DNA of 64,000 bases from Caulobacter sp. RHG1 (GCF_013181195.1 NZ_SMZP01000004.1:372001-436000), one strand, 5' to 3'; positions 31,747 to 40,074 are shown, numbered from the stretch's first letter. Made by a program: numbers and translations. Notes: generated from the sequence alone by a model not told the origin.

Positions 31747-32574
31747 ATGGCTAAAGCTCCAGAACAGCCCGCACTCTTCGACCTATCGCCACAGCCGCGA
31801 CGATTGAACGATCACGGCCAGCGCGTGGTGGCCTGGTTCTCGTGCGGTGCCACGTCGGCCATCGCGACTAAACTCGCCATCGCTCGTTGGGGAGATCGGG
31901 TTGAGGTCGTCCGCATCCGCCTGGGGCGTGAGCACGCGGACAATGATCGCTTTGCAGCAGATTGCTCGGCTTGGTTCGGTAAGCCGATCCTCGACATTCG
32001 CTCGCACCGCTACGACGACCATTTCGAAGTCGCTGTTGGGGAGCGCTACATCAACGGGCCGGACGGCGCGAAATGCAGCGCCATCCTAAAGCGCGCCGTT
32101 CGCGAGGCCTTCCAATCGTTCGACGACATCCAGGTATTCGGCTTCGACGCTGACGAAGAGGTCTCGCAGAACCGGGCGCGAGACTTCCGCCTCCATCATC
32201 CCGAAATCATGCTGGTCACGCCCCTTTTAGATGAAGGGCTCGGGAAGGCTGACTGCCTGGCGATGGTGGAGCGAGCCGGCATTGAGATCCCGGCGATGTA
32301 CCGGCTCGGCTTCGGCAACAACAACTGCGTGGGCTGCTGGAAAGGCGGGATGGGATACTGGAACAAGATCCGCCGGGACTTCCCGGAGGTCTTCGCCGAG
32401 GCCGCCCTGGTCGAGCGCTCGATCGGTCGTTCAGCTATCAGAACAAAGGCCGACGGCCAGGTTTTCCTCGACACCCTCGATCCTGCACGCGGCCGTTTTG
32501 AAGACGAGCCGAAAATTTCCTGCGGTCCCACCTGCTTCACCGCAGAGTCCAAGATCACGGGCGAGGCCGCTTGA
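31747..32574 (+). CDS. PP-loop (PAPS reductase-like) protein
   Basis: 275 aa. A PP-loop-like P-site WFSCGATSAIATKLA (residues ~29-43) replaces the usual SGGxDS, and NNNCVGCWKGG near residue 195 supplies a CxxC. This is the adenine-nucleotide alpha-hydrolase/PAPS-reductase fold often found beside phage methyltransferases. It activates a substrate by adenylation; which one is unknown. It starts at the base after the methyltransferase stop, so a DNA- or RNA-modification role is a fair guess. Confidence 0.75.
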   Translation: MAKAPEQPALFDLSPQPRRLNDHGQRVVAWFSCGATSAIATKLAIARWGDRVEVVRIRLGREHADNDRFAADCSAWFGKPILDIRSHRYDDHFEVAVGERYINGPDGAKCSAILKRAVREAFQSFDDIQVFGFDADEEVSQNRARDFRLHHPEIMLVTPLLDEGLGKADCLAMVERAGIEIPAMYRLGFGNNNCVGCWKGGMGYWNKIRRDFPEVFAEAALVERSIGRSAIRTKADGQVFLDTLDPARGRFEDEPKISCGPTCFTAESKITGEAA

Positions 32575-33278
32575 GCATTTCCGACCTCATTCGTCGTATG
32601 GCCGCTGTTGGCGCGCCACCTGAGGCCATCGCGATAGCTGTTGAAGCGATCGAGGCGGCCCAGGCGGCTGCGCCCGCTCGCGCCCGAGGCGGTTCGGCCG
32701 AGCGAATGGCCCGGAAGCGCGCTCGTGACGCTGCCGCGTCACATGTGACGCCGGATGTGACGCATTGTGACGCCGAAAGTGACGTCGGTGACGGTCGCGG
32801 TGACGCCGAAACCCTTTCCCTCCCTCCTTCCCCCCAGACCCCCCAACCACCCACCCATACCCGTGGTGGTGCTACTACGCGTGAGCGTGAGGCGGTCGTC
32901 GACGACTGGCCGAAAGGCACGGCCCGCGACCACGCTGGCGACCTGCAGCTCATCAACCGCAACCTCGACCTAGCCCGGGAGCCTGGGCTGATCACCAGCC
33001 TGGGCGAGATCTCCCGGTGGCGACAGCAAGGGTTCTCCTGGCTGCTGGACGTCTTCCCGGCGATCGAGGCCCACGCCGCTCGCGCCAGGGCCGATCCGGT
33101 GAAGACCTGGACCTACTTCACCCCGGCCATCGCCAGGGCCCACGCCAATCGAAACCGCCCCCTCGAACCCGTCCAAGTGGACCACGCCCATGAACGACCT
33201 CACCACGACCGGCGGAAAGCCGCCTTCGTTGACCGACTGCAGGCTATCGACGGAGCTATGGACGCTGCTTTCAAGTGA
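32571..33278 (+). CDS. Phage replication initiator-like protein
   Basis: 235 aa. N-terminal helix MSISDLIRRMAAVGAPPEAIA, a low-complexity Thr/Asp/Val middle (encoded by the GTGACG repeats), a Pro-rich linker and a C-terminal domain (WRQQGFSWLLDVFPAIEAHAARARAD). Organisation and position match phage initiators with an origin inside the gene, as in lambda O. TTG start in a TTGA overlap. Confidence 0.65.
   Translation: MSISDLIRRMAAVGAPPEAIAIAVEAIEAAQAAAPARARGGSAERMARKRARDAAASHVTPDVTHCDAESDVGDGRGDAETLSLPPSPQTPQPPTHTRGGATTREREAVVDDWPKGTARDHAGDLQLINRNLDLAREPGLITSLGEISRWRQQGFSWLLDVFPAIEAHAARARADPVKTWTYFTPAIARAHANRNRPLEPVQVDHAHERPHHDRRKAAFVDRLQAIDGAMDAAFK
32725..32805 (+). repeat. Iteron-like GTGACG repeats, candidate origin
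   Basis: Seven direct copies of GTGACG start at 32725, 32745, 32757, 32767, 32779, 32788 and 32800, most spaced 9-12 bp, i.e. about one helical turn. They lie inside the initiator-like gene, encoding its variable Val-Thr/Asp-rich segment. This is the layout of lambdoid origins. Confidence 0.6.
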
Positions 33279-33762
33279 AGCGCCGGCCGAGCTGGAGGTC
33301 GAGGCGATCTGCAAGGTTCCGGCCCTTCATGCCGAGGCCAAGGTCAGCGTGCCGCGCCTGGCCGCCGTGGCGGCGCCGTGCGGAGCTGATGCCGTCCGAG
33401 CGCTGCTCCAGCCCCTCGTCCTCGTCTACGGCGTGGGGGAGGCGGCGCGCTCGCCCGCGTTCTGGAAGATCTACCGCGAGCAGCTTGCCGGCCTTCCGTA
33501 CGAAGCCCTTGAGCAGGCCGTGAACGATTACGCAGGCCAGCCTGGCGCGGAGTTCTTCCCCAAGCCCGGCCCTCTGAAGGCCTTGGCCACGTCGAGAGCC
33601 ATACCGATCCTGAAGGCTCTCTCCCGCGCCAAGCGCGTCGCCCAGTCCGCGCCGATGAAGCCGTTCACGCCGGCCGAGACGGCGCAGCGAAGAGCAGAGG
33701 TCGCCGCGCTCATGTCCAAGTTCAAGATCGGCCCCGGCGCGCCCGCCGCGCGCCAGCCCTAA
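33190..33762 (+). CDS. Possible helicase-loader-position protein
   Basis: 190 aa, overlapping the initiator gene by 89 bp in another frame. The central part (SPAFWKIYREQLAGLPYEALEQAVNDYAG) recalls replication accessory proteins that follow initiator genes, like lambda P, but no ATPase motif is visible. The role is by position only. Confidence 0.6.
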   Translation: MNDLTTTGGKPPSLTDCRLSTELWTLLSSEAPAELEVEAICKVPALHAEAKVSVPRLAAVAAPCGADAVRALLQPLVLVYGVGEAARSPAFWKIYREQLAGLPYEALEQAVNDYAGQPGAEFFPKPGPLKALATSRAIPILKALSRAKRVAQSAPMKPFTPAETAQRRAEVAALMSKFKIGPGAPAARQP

Positions 33763-33786
33763 CCACCAGCAATCGGGGAAGACCTC

Positions 33787-34449
33787 ATGACCACCACCAT
33801 CACCGACACCCGCCGCTGGTACTGCCTCCGCACCGCGACGCGCCAGGAGAAGGCCGCCGTCGAGAAGCTGCGCGAGCACTTCACCGAGGTCCTGATCGAG
33901 GGCGGCGTGACGTGTGAGGCCGAGATCTACCTTCCGGTCGAAAAGCGCCGCTCGCTGCTCCGCCGCCCCAAGGATGGGAAGGAGTACGAGATCGTCGAGC
34001 GCCCCCTGATGCCCGGATATCTGTTCGTGAAGGCCCCATCAGCGGAGGCCGTGAAACAGTGCGTCCGCGACGTCGAGGCGAAAATCGACGGGGTCGAGTT
34101 CATTCACGCCGTCTTGGAATATCGCCGAAACGATGGTCGCCTGATCCCGTATCCGATCGCTTCCAGCCTCATTGAGGGGCTGATGAAGGAGCAGGCCGAT
34201 GGCGACTTCGACTTCACTCCGATCGCCAAGCGCTACCGTCCGAGCAAAAGCGATCGGGTGCTGATCACCAGGGGGCCATTCTCAGGCTTCCTCGCCCAGG
34301 TGATTGCGATGTCGGCCGACGAGCGACGGGTTTCGGTCGAGGTTTCTATCTTCGGCCGCACGGGGCCGGCGGAGATGCCGGTGGGCGACATCGCACCGGC
34401 CACGGTCGACGATGTGGCGGAGCGGTCACGCGTCTCATCAGCCGCTTAG
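33787..34449 (+). CDS. NusG/RfaH-like antitermination factor
   Basis: 220 aa. N-terminal NGN domain (RRWYCLRTATRQEKAAVEKL, RPLMPGYLFVKAP) and a C-terminal KOW motif from about residue 155 (DRVLITRGPFSGFLAQVIAM ... VSVEVSIFGR). The last early gene, directly before the ~310-bp gap and the late genes. As a NusG paralogue it would bind RNA polymerase and let it read through into the long late operon, as RfaH does at ops sites. Confidence 0.85.
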   Translation: MTTTITDTRRWYCLRTATRQEKAAVEKLREHFTEVLIEGGVTCEAEIYLPVEKRRSLLRRPKDGKEYEIVERPLMPGYLFVKAPSAEAVKQCVRDVEAKIDGVEFIHAVLEYRRNDGRLIPYPIASSLIEGLMKEQADGDFDFTPIAKRYRPSKSDRVLITRGPFSGFLAQVIAMSADERRVSVEVSIFGRTGPAEMPVGDIAPATVDDVAERSRVSSAA

Positions 34450-34757
34450 GTGGATGCCAAACCACATATTGCGCCCGCCAGCGAACCAAGGCACATATAT
34501 GGCGTTCGCCGCCCCGACCGCAGGGGGCGGAAGGCCAGTCTAGTAGCGGTGGATTTCCGGCGCTGGCTTCAGGACCATCGGCATTATGGCCGAGTCGCAA
34601 GGTTGCCTAGAAATCATCACCATACCCGCCGGTAGCGTGCTGCCGGCCCAGCCCGTCGCCGGTTAACATCCAAGCGCGGACCTTCGGGGACGCCACCGGC
34701 GGCGCGGCTGCTTATCCGAGCCTGGCGGTTTCCAGGCCAATCAGAAGGAAGAGACGC
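34450..34757 (+). other. Early-late gap; possible late leader and 26-codon ORF
   Basis: No standard gene. It holds G/C inverted repeats and would be the place for a late promoter or an antitermination recruitment site for the NusG-like protein. A 26-codon frame at 34586-34666 (MAESQGCLEIITIPAGSVLP...) has phage-like codon use but no clear ribosome site. Confidence 0.4.
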
Positions 34758-35009
34758 ATGAACGTCCGAGCCAAATTCTACGTGACTGAGATCAAGCACG
34801 TCGTGACCCACCAGCCCGACACCGTTTGCGCCACCATCGTCATGGCGCCGGTCTATGGCGACGGCACCGATAACGCTGCCTGGTCGAAGTGGACGCCGAA
34901 CGGAAAACTGGAGATGACGGTCACCAACCCGGCCGCCATCGAGCGCTTCGACCTTGGCAAGTCCTACTACCTCGATTTCACGCCCGTCCCCGAACCGGTG
35001 GCCGGTTAA
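34758..35009 (+). CDS. Phage hypothetical protein
   Basis: 83 aa, beta-rich (VRAKFYVTEIKHVV, TVCATIVMAPVYG). Preceded by AGAAGGAAGAG. Similar small proteins are widespread in siphophages of alphaproteobacteria; function unknown. Confidence 0.7.
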   Translation: MNVRAKFYVTEIKHVVTHQPDTVCATIVMAPVYGDGTDNAAWSKWTPNGKLEMTVTNPAAIERFDLGKSYYLDFTPVPEPVAG

Positions 35010-35095
35010 GCCTTTCCCGCCTCTCCCGGCCCCAGGCCTGAGATAGCCCCCTCCTGCTGAACCGGAAGGGGCGGGGATACCAACAGGAGACTGTC

Positions 35096-35185
35096 ATGTT
35101 CAAGCGCTCTCCGGTCCACATCGCGTCGGTCGTGACGATCGCGGCGGCCTTGCTGCTGCTGAACCATCTGGCAGGCCTCCGCTGA
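35096..35185 (+). CDS. 29-aa membrane peptide
   Basis: CAGGAGA precedes the ATG. One hydrophobic helix (IASVVTIAAALLLLNHLAGL) fills the peptide. Its TGATG stop/start is shared with the next small gene. Unrecognised. Confidence 0.55.
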   Translation: MFKRSPVHIASVVTIAAALLLLNHLAGLR

Positions 35186-35325
35186 TGATCCGCTTCTTCC
35201 GTGACCTGCTGAACGCCTGCCGTGACGTCCTAGCCCGCCATGCCGACGCCGGCGCCAAGATCGTAGCCGCTCGCCAAGAGATCGAAGACGGCGCCCGCCC
35301 GAAGGCGCGGCGCTTCAAGCTCTAG
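35185..35325 (+). CDS. 46-aa basic peptide
   Basis: Starts within the TGATG of the previous gene. Amphipathic helix then a basic tail (RPKARRFKL). Unrecognised. Confidence 0.55.
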   Translation: MIRFFRDLLNACRDVLARHADAGAKIVAARQEIEDGARPKARRFKL

Positions 35326-35326
35326 G

Positions 35327-35425
35327 ATGTTCGCCCTGGGATTCATCACTGGCGGCGTCACCGCCATCCTGGTTGCCTTGGTCCTGATGTATCGGGCCTG
35401 CCGGCGCGCCGTCCGCGGCTACTGA
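35327..35425 (+). CDS. 32-aa membrane peptide
   Basis: ATG one base after the preceding stop. One transmembrane helix (ITGGVTAILVALVLMYRAC) with a basic C-terminus. It forms a three-gene cluster of tiny proteins with the two upstream genes. Confidence 0.55.
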   Translation: MFALGFITGGVTAILVALVLMYRACRRAVRGY

Positions 35426-35440
35426 CCGCCTAACCTTCAC

Positions 35441-35487
35441 CTGATCCACCCATGTACGGCGCCGCGGCAAAGGCTGGCGTGGATCAG
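35441..35487 (+). promoter_or_regulatory. Hairpin upstream of GIY-YIG gene
   Basis: Arms CTGATCCAC (35441-35449) and GTGGATCAG (35479-35487) pair perfectly around a 29-nt G/C-rich loop, about 40 nt before the nuclease start. Hairpins sit before the three HNH genes of the late region too. Confidence 0.6.
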
Positions 35488-35525
35488 ACGAGCGAGGCCC
35501 AGGCCTCAGACCGCCGGAGGGACAC

Positions 35526-35972
35526 ATGCCCGAAGGCTTCTACGTCTACCGCCTCATCGATCCTCGGAACGGCGAGGCGTTCTACATCGGGAAGGGCAAA
35601 GGCCGCCGCGCCTGGCGTCACGCCCGCGCCGAACTGTCCGGTCGCGAACTGAACGGCCTCAAGGCCGAGCGCCTCGGTGAAATTCGCCGCGCTGGCCTGA
35701 CGGTCGTCGTGGATATCGAGAGGGAAGGGCTGACCGAGACCGAGGCGTTTGCCCTAGAGCGCGCCCTGATCAAGGCCTCAGCCCCGACACTAACGAACAT
35801 CAGCCAGGGTTGTCGCTCTCCCACGGAGGTCGTGGCCGCCTCGACCCGCGCCAGCCGCCACGAGATCAAGCCGCTCTGTGCGATGTGGAAAGAGGGGGCG
35901 GACCGGGAGCGAATGGCGCTCTGGGTGCGCATCACATCCGGTCTCGTCAGGCTCCAGGCCAAGGCCGCTTGA
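35526..35972 (+). CDS. GIY-YIG homing-endonuclease-like protein
   Basis: 148 aa. GIY-YIG domain at residues ~5-95: FYVYRLIDP, AFYIGKGKGRRAWRHARAEL, ETEAFALERALI. The YIGKG form and size resemble LEM-3/phage GIY-YIG enzymes. It lies just before the small terminase, a typical landing place for free-standing homing nucleases. Confidence 0.85.
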   Translation: MPEGFYVYRLIDPRNGEAFYIGKGKGRRAWRHARAELSGRELNGLKAERLGEIRRAGLTVVVDIEREGLTETEAFALERALIKASAPTLTNISQGCRSPTEVVAASTRASRHEIKPLCAMWKEGADRERMALWVRITSGLVRLQAKAA

Positions 35973-35996
35973 AAAACAATCAAAGGAAATCAAACC

Positions 35997-36317
35997 ATGC
36001 CCGTACGAGGCGGAAAGCGCTCTGGCGCTGGCCGGCCCAAGGGCGCGGCGAATAAGGCGACGGCAGATATCAAGGAAGCCGCTGGCGAGTACAGCGACGC
36101 CGCCTTGAAGGTCCTGGTCCGTGTGATGGGCGACTCCACCGCCCCGGCGGCGGCGCAGGTCGCGGCGGCGAACGCCATACTCGATCGCGCCCATGGCAAG
36201 CCGAAGCAGTCGCTGGATGTCGATGCCAATGGCCTTGGCCCCGTGTCGATCACCTACGTGACGAACGGCCAACCGGCGCCAGCTGGGTCCTCCGATGAGG
36301 ACTACGAGACGAGCTGA
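35997..36317 (+). CDS. Terminase small subunit candidate
   Basis: 106 aa. Basic N-terminus GGKRSGAGRPKGAANKAT with helices (AAAQVAAANAILDRAHGKPKQ) as in small DNA-binding proteins preceding PBSX-type large terminases. ATG overlap with TerL. It would recognise packaging sites and recruit TerL. Confidence 0.75.
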   Translation: MPVRGGKRSGAGRPKGAANKATADIKEAAGEYSDAALKVLVRVMGDSTAPAAAQVAAANAILDRAHGKPKQSLDVDANGLGPVSITYVTNGQPAPAGSSDEDYETS

Positions 36318-37564
36318 TGCGGTATGAGCCGATCCCGGCTTTCCGGTTCCTGACCGAGAAGCCGCTGGGCTGGTATCGTTTCCGGGGAGCCTTCGGCGGT
36401 CGGGGTTCGGCCAAGTCCTGGGAAGTGGTCAACGCCGCGATCTACATCGCGCTCATCACGCCCGGCCTTCGCGTGGTCTTCCTCCGGGAGATCATGGCGA
36501 ACCTCAAGGAGTCGTCCCTGGAGCTGGTGCGCAGCCGGCTCAAGTTTTACGGGCTGCTCGCTTCGCCAACCGAGCCTGGCGGTTACTTCCGCGAGGTAGA
36601 CGGGACCTTCGTTGGCCGCGGCGGCCAGAAGATCATGTTCATCGGTCTCTGGAAGGGCGGGAAGCCCGAGGGGATCAAGTCGCTAGAAGGCGCAGGTCTG
36701 ACGATCCTGGAAGAGGCGCAGGAGGTGCGCCAGGCCTCGCTCGACGTCCTCATCCCGACCGTTCTGCGGACCAAGGTTTCCGAGCTGTGGGCGATCTGGA
36801 ACCCCTCGCTCGCCAGCGACGCCATCGACCAGTTCTTCCGCGGCGCGGTGAAGCCCCGCAAGGCCATCCTGCGCAAGATCAACTACGACCAGAACCCACA
36901 CTTCCCCGAAGCGCTCCGCGAACAGATGGAGCTGGACTTCAAGAAGGACCGGCTGCGGGCGCTTTGGATCTGGATGGGGGCTTACCGTCCGTCGGTCGAA
37001 GGCGCGATCTTCAATCGGGAGGGCCTGGACGCCGCGTGGCGTGCTGGCCGCAACGCTGAGGGCGGATGGGGCCGTGTCGTGGTCGGCGTCGACCCATCGG
37101 GCGGTCGTGACGAAGTCGGCATCGTGGCCGCGGCCGAGTTCGGCGATGGCGCGATCATCCTTGAAGACGCGACCTGTCCGGCCAAAAGCCCAATGGCATG
37201 GGCGACTGCTGCTGCCAAATGCGCCGAGCGATGGGGTGCTGACTGCATCGTGGTCGAGAAGAACTTCGGCGGCGACATGGTCGAGAGCACCTTGAGGGCG
37301 GCCGGCGTCACAATTCGGATTGTCATGGTCCACGCCAGCCGCGGCAAGCACGTTCGCGCCGAGCCTGTCGCCGGCCTCTACGATCAGGGGCGCGTCGCCC
37401 ACCTCGAGCAATTCCCTCTGATGGAGGCGGAAATGCTCATGACCACGCCAGCCGGCTACCAGGGCGAGGAAAGCCCTAATCGGATGGACGCCGCGGTCTG
37501 GGCTGTCTTCGAACTGAAGATCGACCCTGGCTACCGCTACAGCATGATGGAGGCGGTTGACTGA
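36317..37564 (+). CDS. Terminase large subunit
   Basis: 415 aa. Walker A GGRGSAKS at residues 27-34, Walker B LTILEEAQ near 128-136, and the nuclease domain opening with VVVGVDPSGGRDEVG near residue 255; later acidic residues (CIVVEKNFGGD, PNRMDAAVWA) complete the RNase-H-like site. It pumps DNA into the prohead and cuts concatemers. Usual size for the PBSX-like family. Confidence 0.95.
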   Translation: MRYEPIPAFRFLTEKPLGWYRFRGAFGGRGSAKSWEVVNAAIYIALITPGLRVVFLREIMANLKESSLELVRSRLKFYGLLASPTEPGGYFREVDGTFVGRGGQKIMFIGLWKGGKPEGIKSLEGAGLTILEEAQEVRQASLDVLIPTVLRTKVSELWAIWNPSLASDAIDQFFRGAVKPRKAILRKINYDQNPHFPEALREQMELDFKKDRLRALWIWMGAYRPSVEGAIFNREGLDAAWRAGRNAEGGWGRVVVGVDPSGGRDEVGIVAAAEFGDGAIILEDATCPAKSPMAWATAAAKCAERWGADCIVVEKNFGGDMVESTLRAAGVTIRIVMVHASRGKHVRAEPVAGLYDQGRVAHLEQFPLMEAEMLMTTPAGYQGEESPNRMDAAVWAVFELKIDPGYRYSMMEAVD

Positions 37565-39447
37565 TGATCTCTCTCGACAGCCTCCGCTCGTTGGTCACGG
37601 GCCTGGGCACCAGCAAGGATAAGGGCGCCAGCGCCTCCTACTACTTCCAGCCGCTGGGCCCGGACGAACTGAACGCGATGCACCGCGGCGACTGGCTCGC
37701 CCAGAAGGTCATCGACATCATCCCGAACGACATGACCCGGGAGTGGCGGAACTGGCAGGCCAAGCAGCCCCAGATCGAGAAGATCGAGGCCGTCGAGAAG
37801 GCTCCGCTGATCAACCTGCAGGTCAAGGTCAACCTGGCGCTCAAGATGGCGCGCCTGCATGGCGGCTCGGTGATCTACATCGGTATCAAGGGCACTGTGG
37901 ACCTGTCTGAGCCGCTGGACCCCCGCAGCATCGGCAGGGGTGACCTGGCCTATCTCCACGTCCTGAGCCGCTACGAGGTGACCTGCGGCGAAACGGTCAC
38001 CGACGTCACCAGCGAGTTCTACGGCCAGCCGTCCTACTACGAGGTCGCCGGCGCCAACGGGGCGCCAGTCCAGATCCACCCTTCGCGCGTCGTCCGGTTC
38101 GTCGGCGCGCCGGTTCTGGATCGGCGTTCGGTCGGGAATGACCCGTGGGGCGATAGCGTCCTGCAAGCGGTCTATGACGCCGTCCGCAACGCCGGGTCCG
38201 CTCAGGGCCACATCGCGGCGCTGATCCCCGAGGCCAAGGTCGACATCATCCATATGCCGGGCCTGGGCGAGTTTACGAAGACCGAGGCGGGGCGCGCGAA
38301 GCTGACGGCCCGCTTCACCTACGCCAACACCATGAAGAGCATGCTCAACGCCGTGCTCCTCGATGGCACCGGCGGCGCGGGCAAGGACGCGGGCGGCGAG
38401 AAGTGGGAGCAGAAGCAGATCAGCTTCGCCCAACTGCCGGAGCTGCTGCAGTCCTATCTATCGATCGCGTCGGCCGCGGCGGACATCCCCGCTACCCGCA
38501 TGCTGAGCCAGAGCCCGAAGGGCCTGAACGCCACCGGCGACAGCGACATGCGCAATCACTACGACAACTGCACCGCCCGCCAGGGCACAGAGTTGTCGCC
38601 CGCGCTGAACCGCCTTGATGAGGTGATCCTTCGCTCGGCCCTCGGGTCGCGGCCGGCGGCCATCTACTACGAGTGGGCCCCGCTCTGGGGTCTGACCGAG
38701 AAGGAGCAGGCCGAGGTCTTCAAGATGAAGGCGGACGGCGCCCGCGCCCTGGCCGGCGCCAAGGGCGGCCCGCTGTTGCCGGTCAACGCTCTGTCCGACG
38801 CCTTGGTCAACACCTTTACTGAGGACGGGTCGCTGCCAGGCCTGGAAGCGGCGATCGAGGAGCATGGCACGCTTGCCGATCAGCCCGAGACCGAGTCCGC
38901 CAACGAAAACACCGAGCAGCCGGAAAGCGGGGAAGAGGGCGAGGAAGGGCAACCTACCCGCCGCGCCGCCAACGACGCCAAGCCGCGCCCGCTCTATGTC
39001 AGCCGCAAGCTGATCAACGGTCGCGAGTTCCTGAAGTGGGCCAAAGAGCAGGGCTTCGCCAAGACGCTGAAGGCCGACGACCTGCATGTGACCATCACGT
39101 ACAGCCGCGAAGCCGTGGACTGGATGGCAATGGGGCAGTCGTGGGGCGGCGAGGATGGCAAGCTGACCGTTCCTGCCGGCGGCGCCCGCCTTGTGGAGCC
39201 GCTTGGCGATGAGGGCGCGGTCGTCCTGCTGTTCAACTCGTCCGAGTTGGCATGGCGACACATGGGCATGCGCGAGGCCGGGGCGTCTTGGGATCACCCC
39301 GAGTATCAGCCGCACGTCACCATCACTTACGAGGTGGGCGACGTCGATCTGAGCCAGGTCGAGCCCTACCGCGGCAAGCTCGTTTTCGGCCCTGAGGTCT
39401 TTGAGGAGATCGACGAGTGCTGGGCCGAGAACTTGAACGAGACCTAG
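37564..39447 (+). CDS. Portal protein fused to Acb1-like 2H phosphodiesterase
   Basis: 627 aa. Residues 1-~440 are a DUF1073-type portal: GDWLAQKVIDIIPNDMTREWRNW, RFVGAPVLDRRSVGNDPWGDS, SPKGLNATGDSDMRNHYD, IYYEWAPLWG. After an acidic, Glu/Asn-rich linker (~441-472) comes a second domain with two HxT motifs: H508-V-T510 (DDLHVTITYS) and H584-V-T586 (QPHVTITYE), 76 residues apart, as in 2H phosphoesterases. Acb1 anti-CBASS nucleases of this fold degrade cyclic nucleotide alarms, and this portal-plus-2H arrangement is annotated in databases as Acb1-like. Whether the domain is active or cleaved off is not shown here. Confidence 0.88.
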   Translation: MISLDSLRSLVTGLGTSKDKGASASYYFQPLGPDELNAMHRGDWLAQKVIDIIPNDMTREWRNWQAKQPQIEKIEAVEKAPLINLQVKVNLALKMARLHGGSVIYIGIKGTVDLSEPLDPRSIGRGDLAYLHVLSRYEVTCGETVTDVTSEFYGQPSYYEVAGANGAPVQIHPSRVVRFVGAPVLDRRSVGNDPWGDSVLQAVYDAVRNAGSAQGHIAALIPEAKVDIIHMPGLGEFTKTEAGRAKLTARFTYANTMKSMLNAVLLDGTGGAGKDAGGEKWEQKQISFAQLPELLQSYLSIASAAADIPATRMLSQSPKGLNATGDSDMRNHYDNCTARQGTELSPALNRLDEVILRSALGSRPAAIYYEWAPLWGLTEKEQAEVFKMKADGARALAGAKGGPLLPVNALSDALVNTFTEDGSLPGLEAAIEEHGTLADQPETESANENTEQPESGEEGEEGQPTRRAANDAKPRPLYVSRKLINGREFLKWAKEQGFAKTLKADDLHVTITYSREAVDWMAMGQSWGGEDGKLTVPAGGARLVEPLGDEGAVVLLFNSSELAWRHMGMREAGASWDHPEYQPHVTITYEVGDVDLSQVEPYRGKLVFGPEVFEEIDECWAENLNET

Positions 39448-39470
39448 GGAGCGAGCTGCGCTATAAAAAC

Positions 39471-39505
39471 GGGCCGATTTGGTGCTGGTAACACCGCATC
39501 GGCCC
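39471..39505 (+). promoter_or_regulatory. Hairpin upstream of HNH gene 1 (late region)
   Basis: Outer stem GGGCCGAT / ATCGGCCC (8 bp) with an inner GGTG / CACC stem, 25 nt before the HNH start and just after the portal stop. No T tract follows. Confidence 0.6.
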
Positions 39506-39529
39506 TGACCTGACCACATGGAGCGACCC

Positions 39530-40060
39530 ATGGGCCCGGCTGCAAAGCCAATAGCAGAACTCCTGCGCGGAGAAACCCGGTTCGGCCGGCTCTCAGTGCT
39601 CGGCGAAGCTGAGCCCCGGATAGTCGGCGGACGCATTCGACGCTTCGCCGCCTGCGGGTGTGATTGCGGGGGCTACATCGAGACCCGCATCGACGCCTTG
39701 CAAGCCGGCCGCTCACTGAGTTGCGGTTGTCTGGGGCGAGAGCGGGTTGCGGGTCTCGCGGCGGCCGTCCTGGAGCGGCATGGCCACGCCGCCGGGGGCC
39801 GGGTTAGCCGCGAGTATCAGTCGTACGCGAACATGCGAAACCGCTGCCTGAACCCGCACGCGGACAACTTCGAATACTACGGCGGCCGCGGGATTGCGGT
39901 GTGTGAGCGCTGGCTGGAAAGCTTCGAGAACTTCCTTGCGGACATGGGGGCGCGTCCGGTGGGAATGACCCTGGACCGCATCGACCCCAACGGTGACTAC
40001 GAGCCTGGCAACTGCCGCTGGGCGACGGCCAAAGAGCAGGCGAACAACCGCCGCTCCTAG
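39530..40060 (+). CDS. HNH homing-endonuclease-like protein
   Basis: 176 aa. Zinc cysteines CGCDCGG and CGCLGRE, then [15 protein letters not shown] and the HNH/HTH block [31 protein letters not shown]. Second ATG chosen because GGAG lies six bases before it, the same GGAGCGACC context used by the next gene. It separates portal and prohead protease genes. Confidence 0.88.
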   Translation: MGPAAKPIAELLRGETRFGRLSVLGEAEPRIVGGRIRRFAACGCDCGGYIETRIDALQAGRSLSCGCLGRERVAGLAAAVLERHGHAAGGRVSREYQSYANMRNRCLNPHADNFEYYGGRGIAVCERWLESFENFLADMGARPVGMTLDRIDPNGDYEPGNCRWATAKEQANNRRS

Positions 40061-40074
40061 CCTCGGGAGCGACC

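Noticed and set aside
37564-39447. Portal gene as two separate genes
   Set aside because: The frame is continuous through the linker, with no internal ribosome site and ATG at the domain border that I could support.
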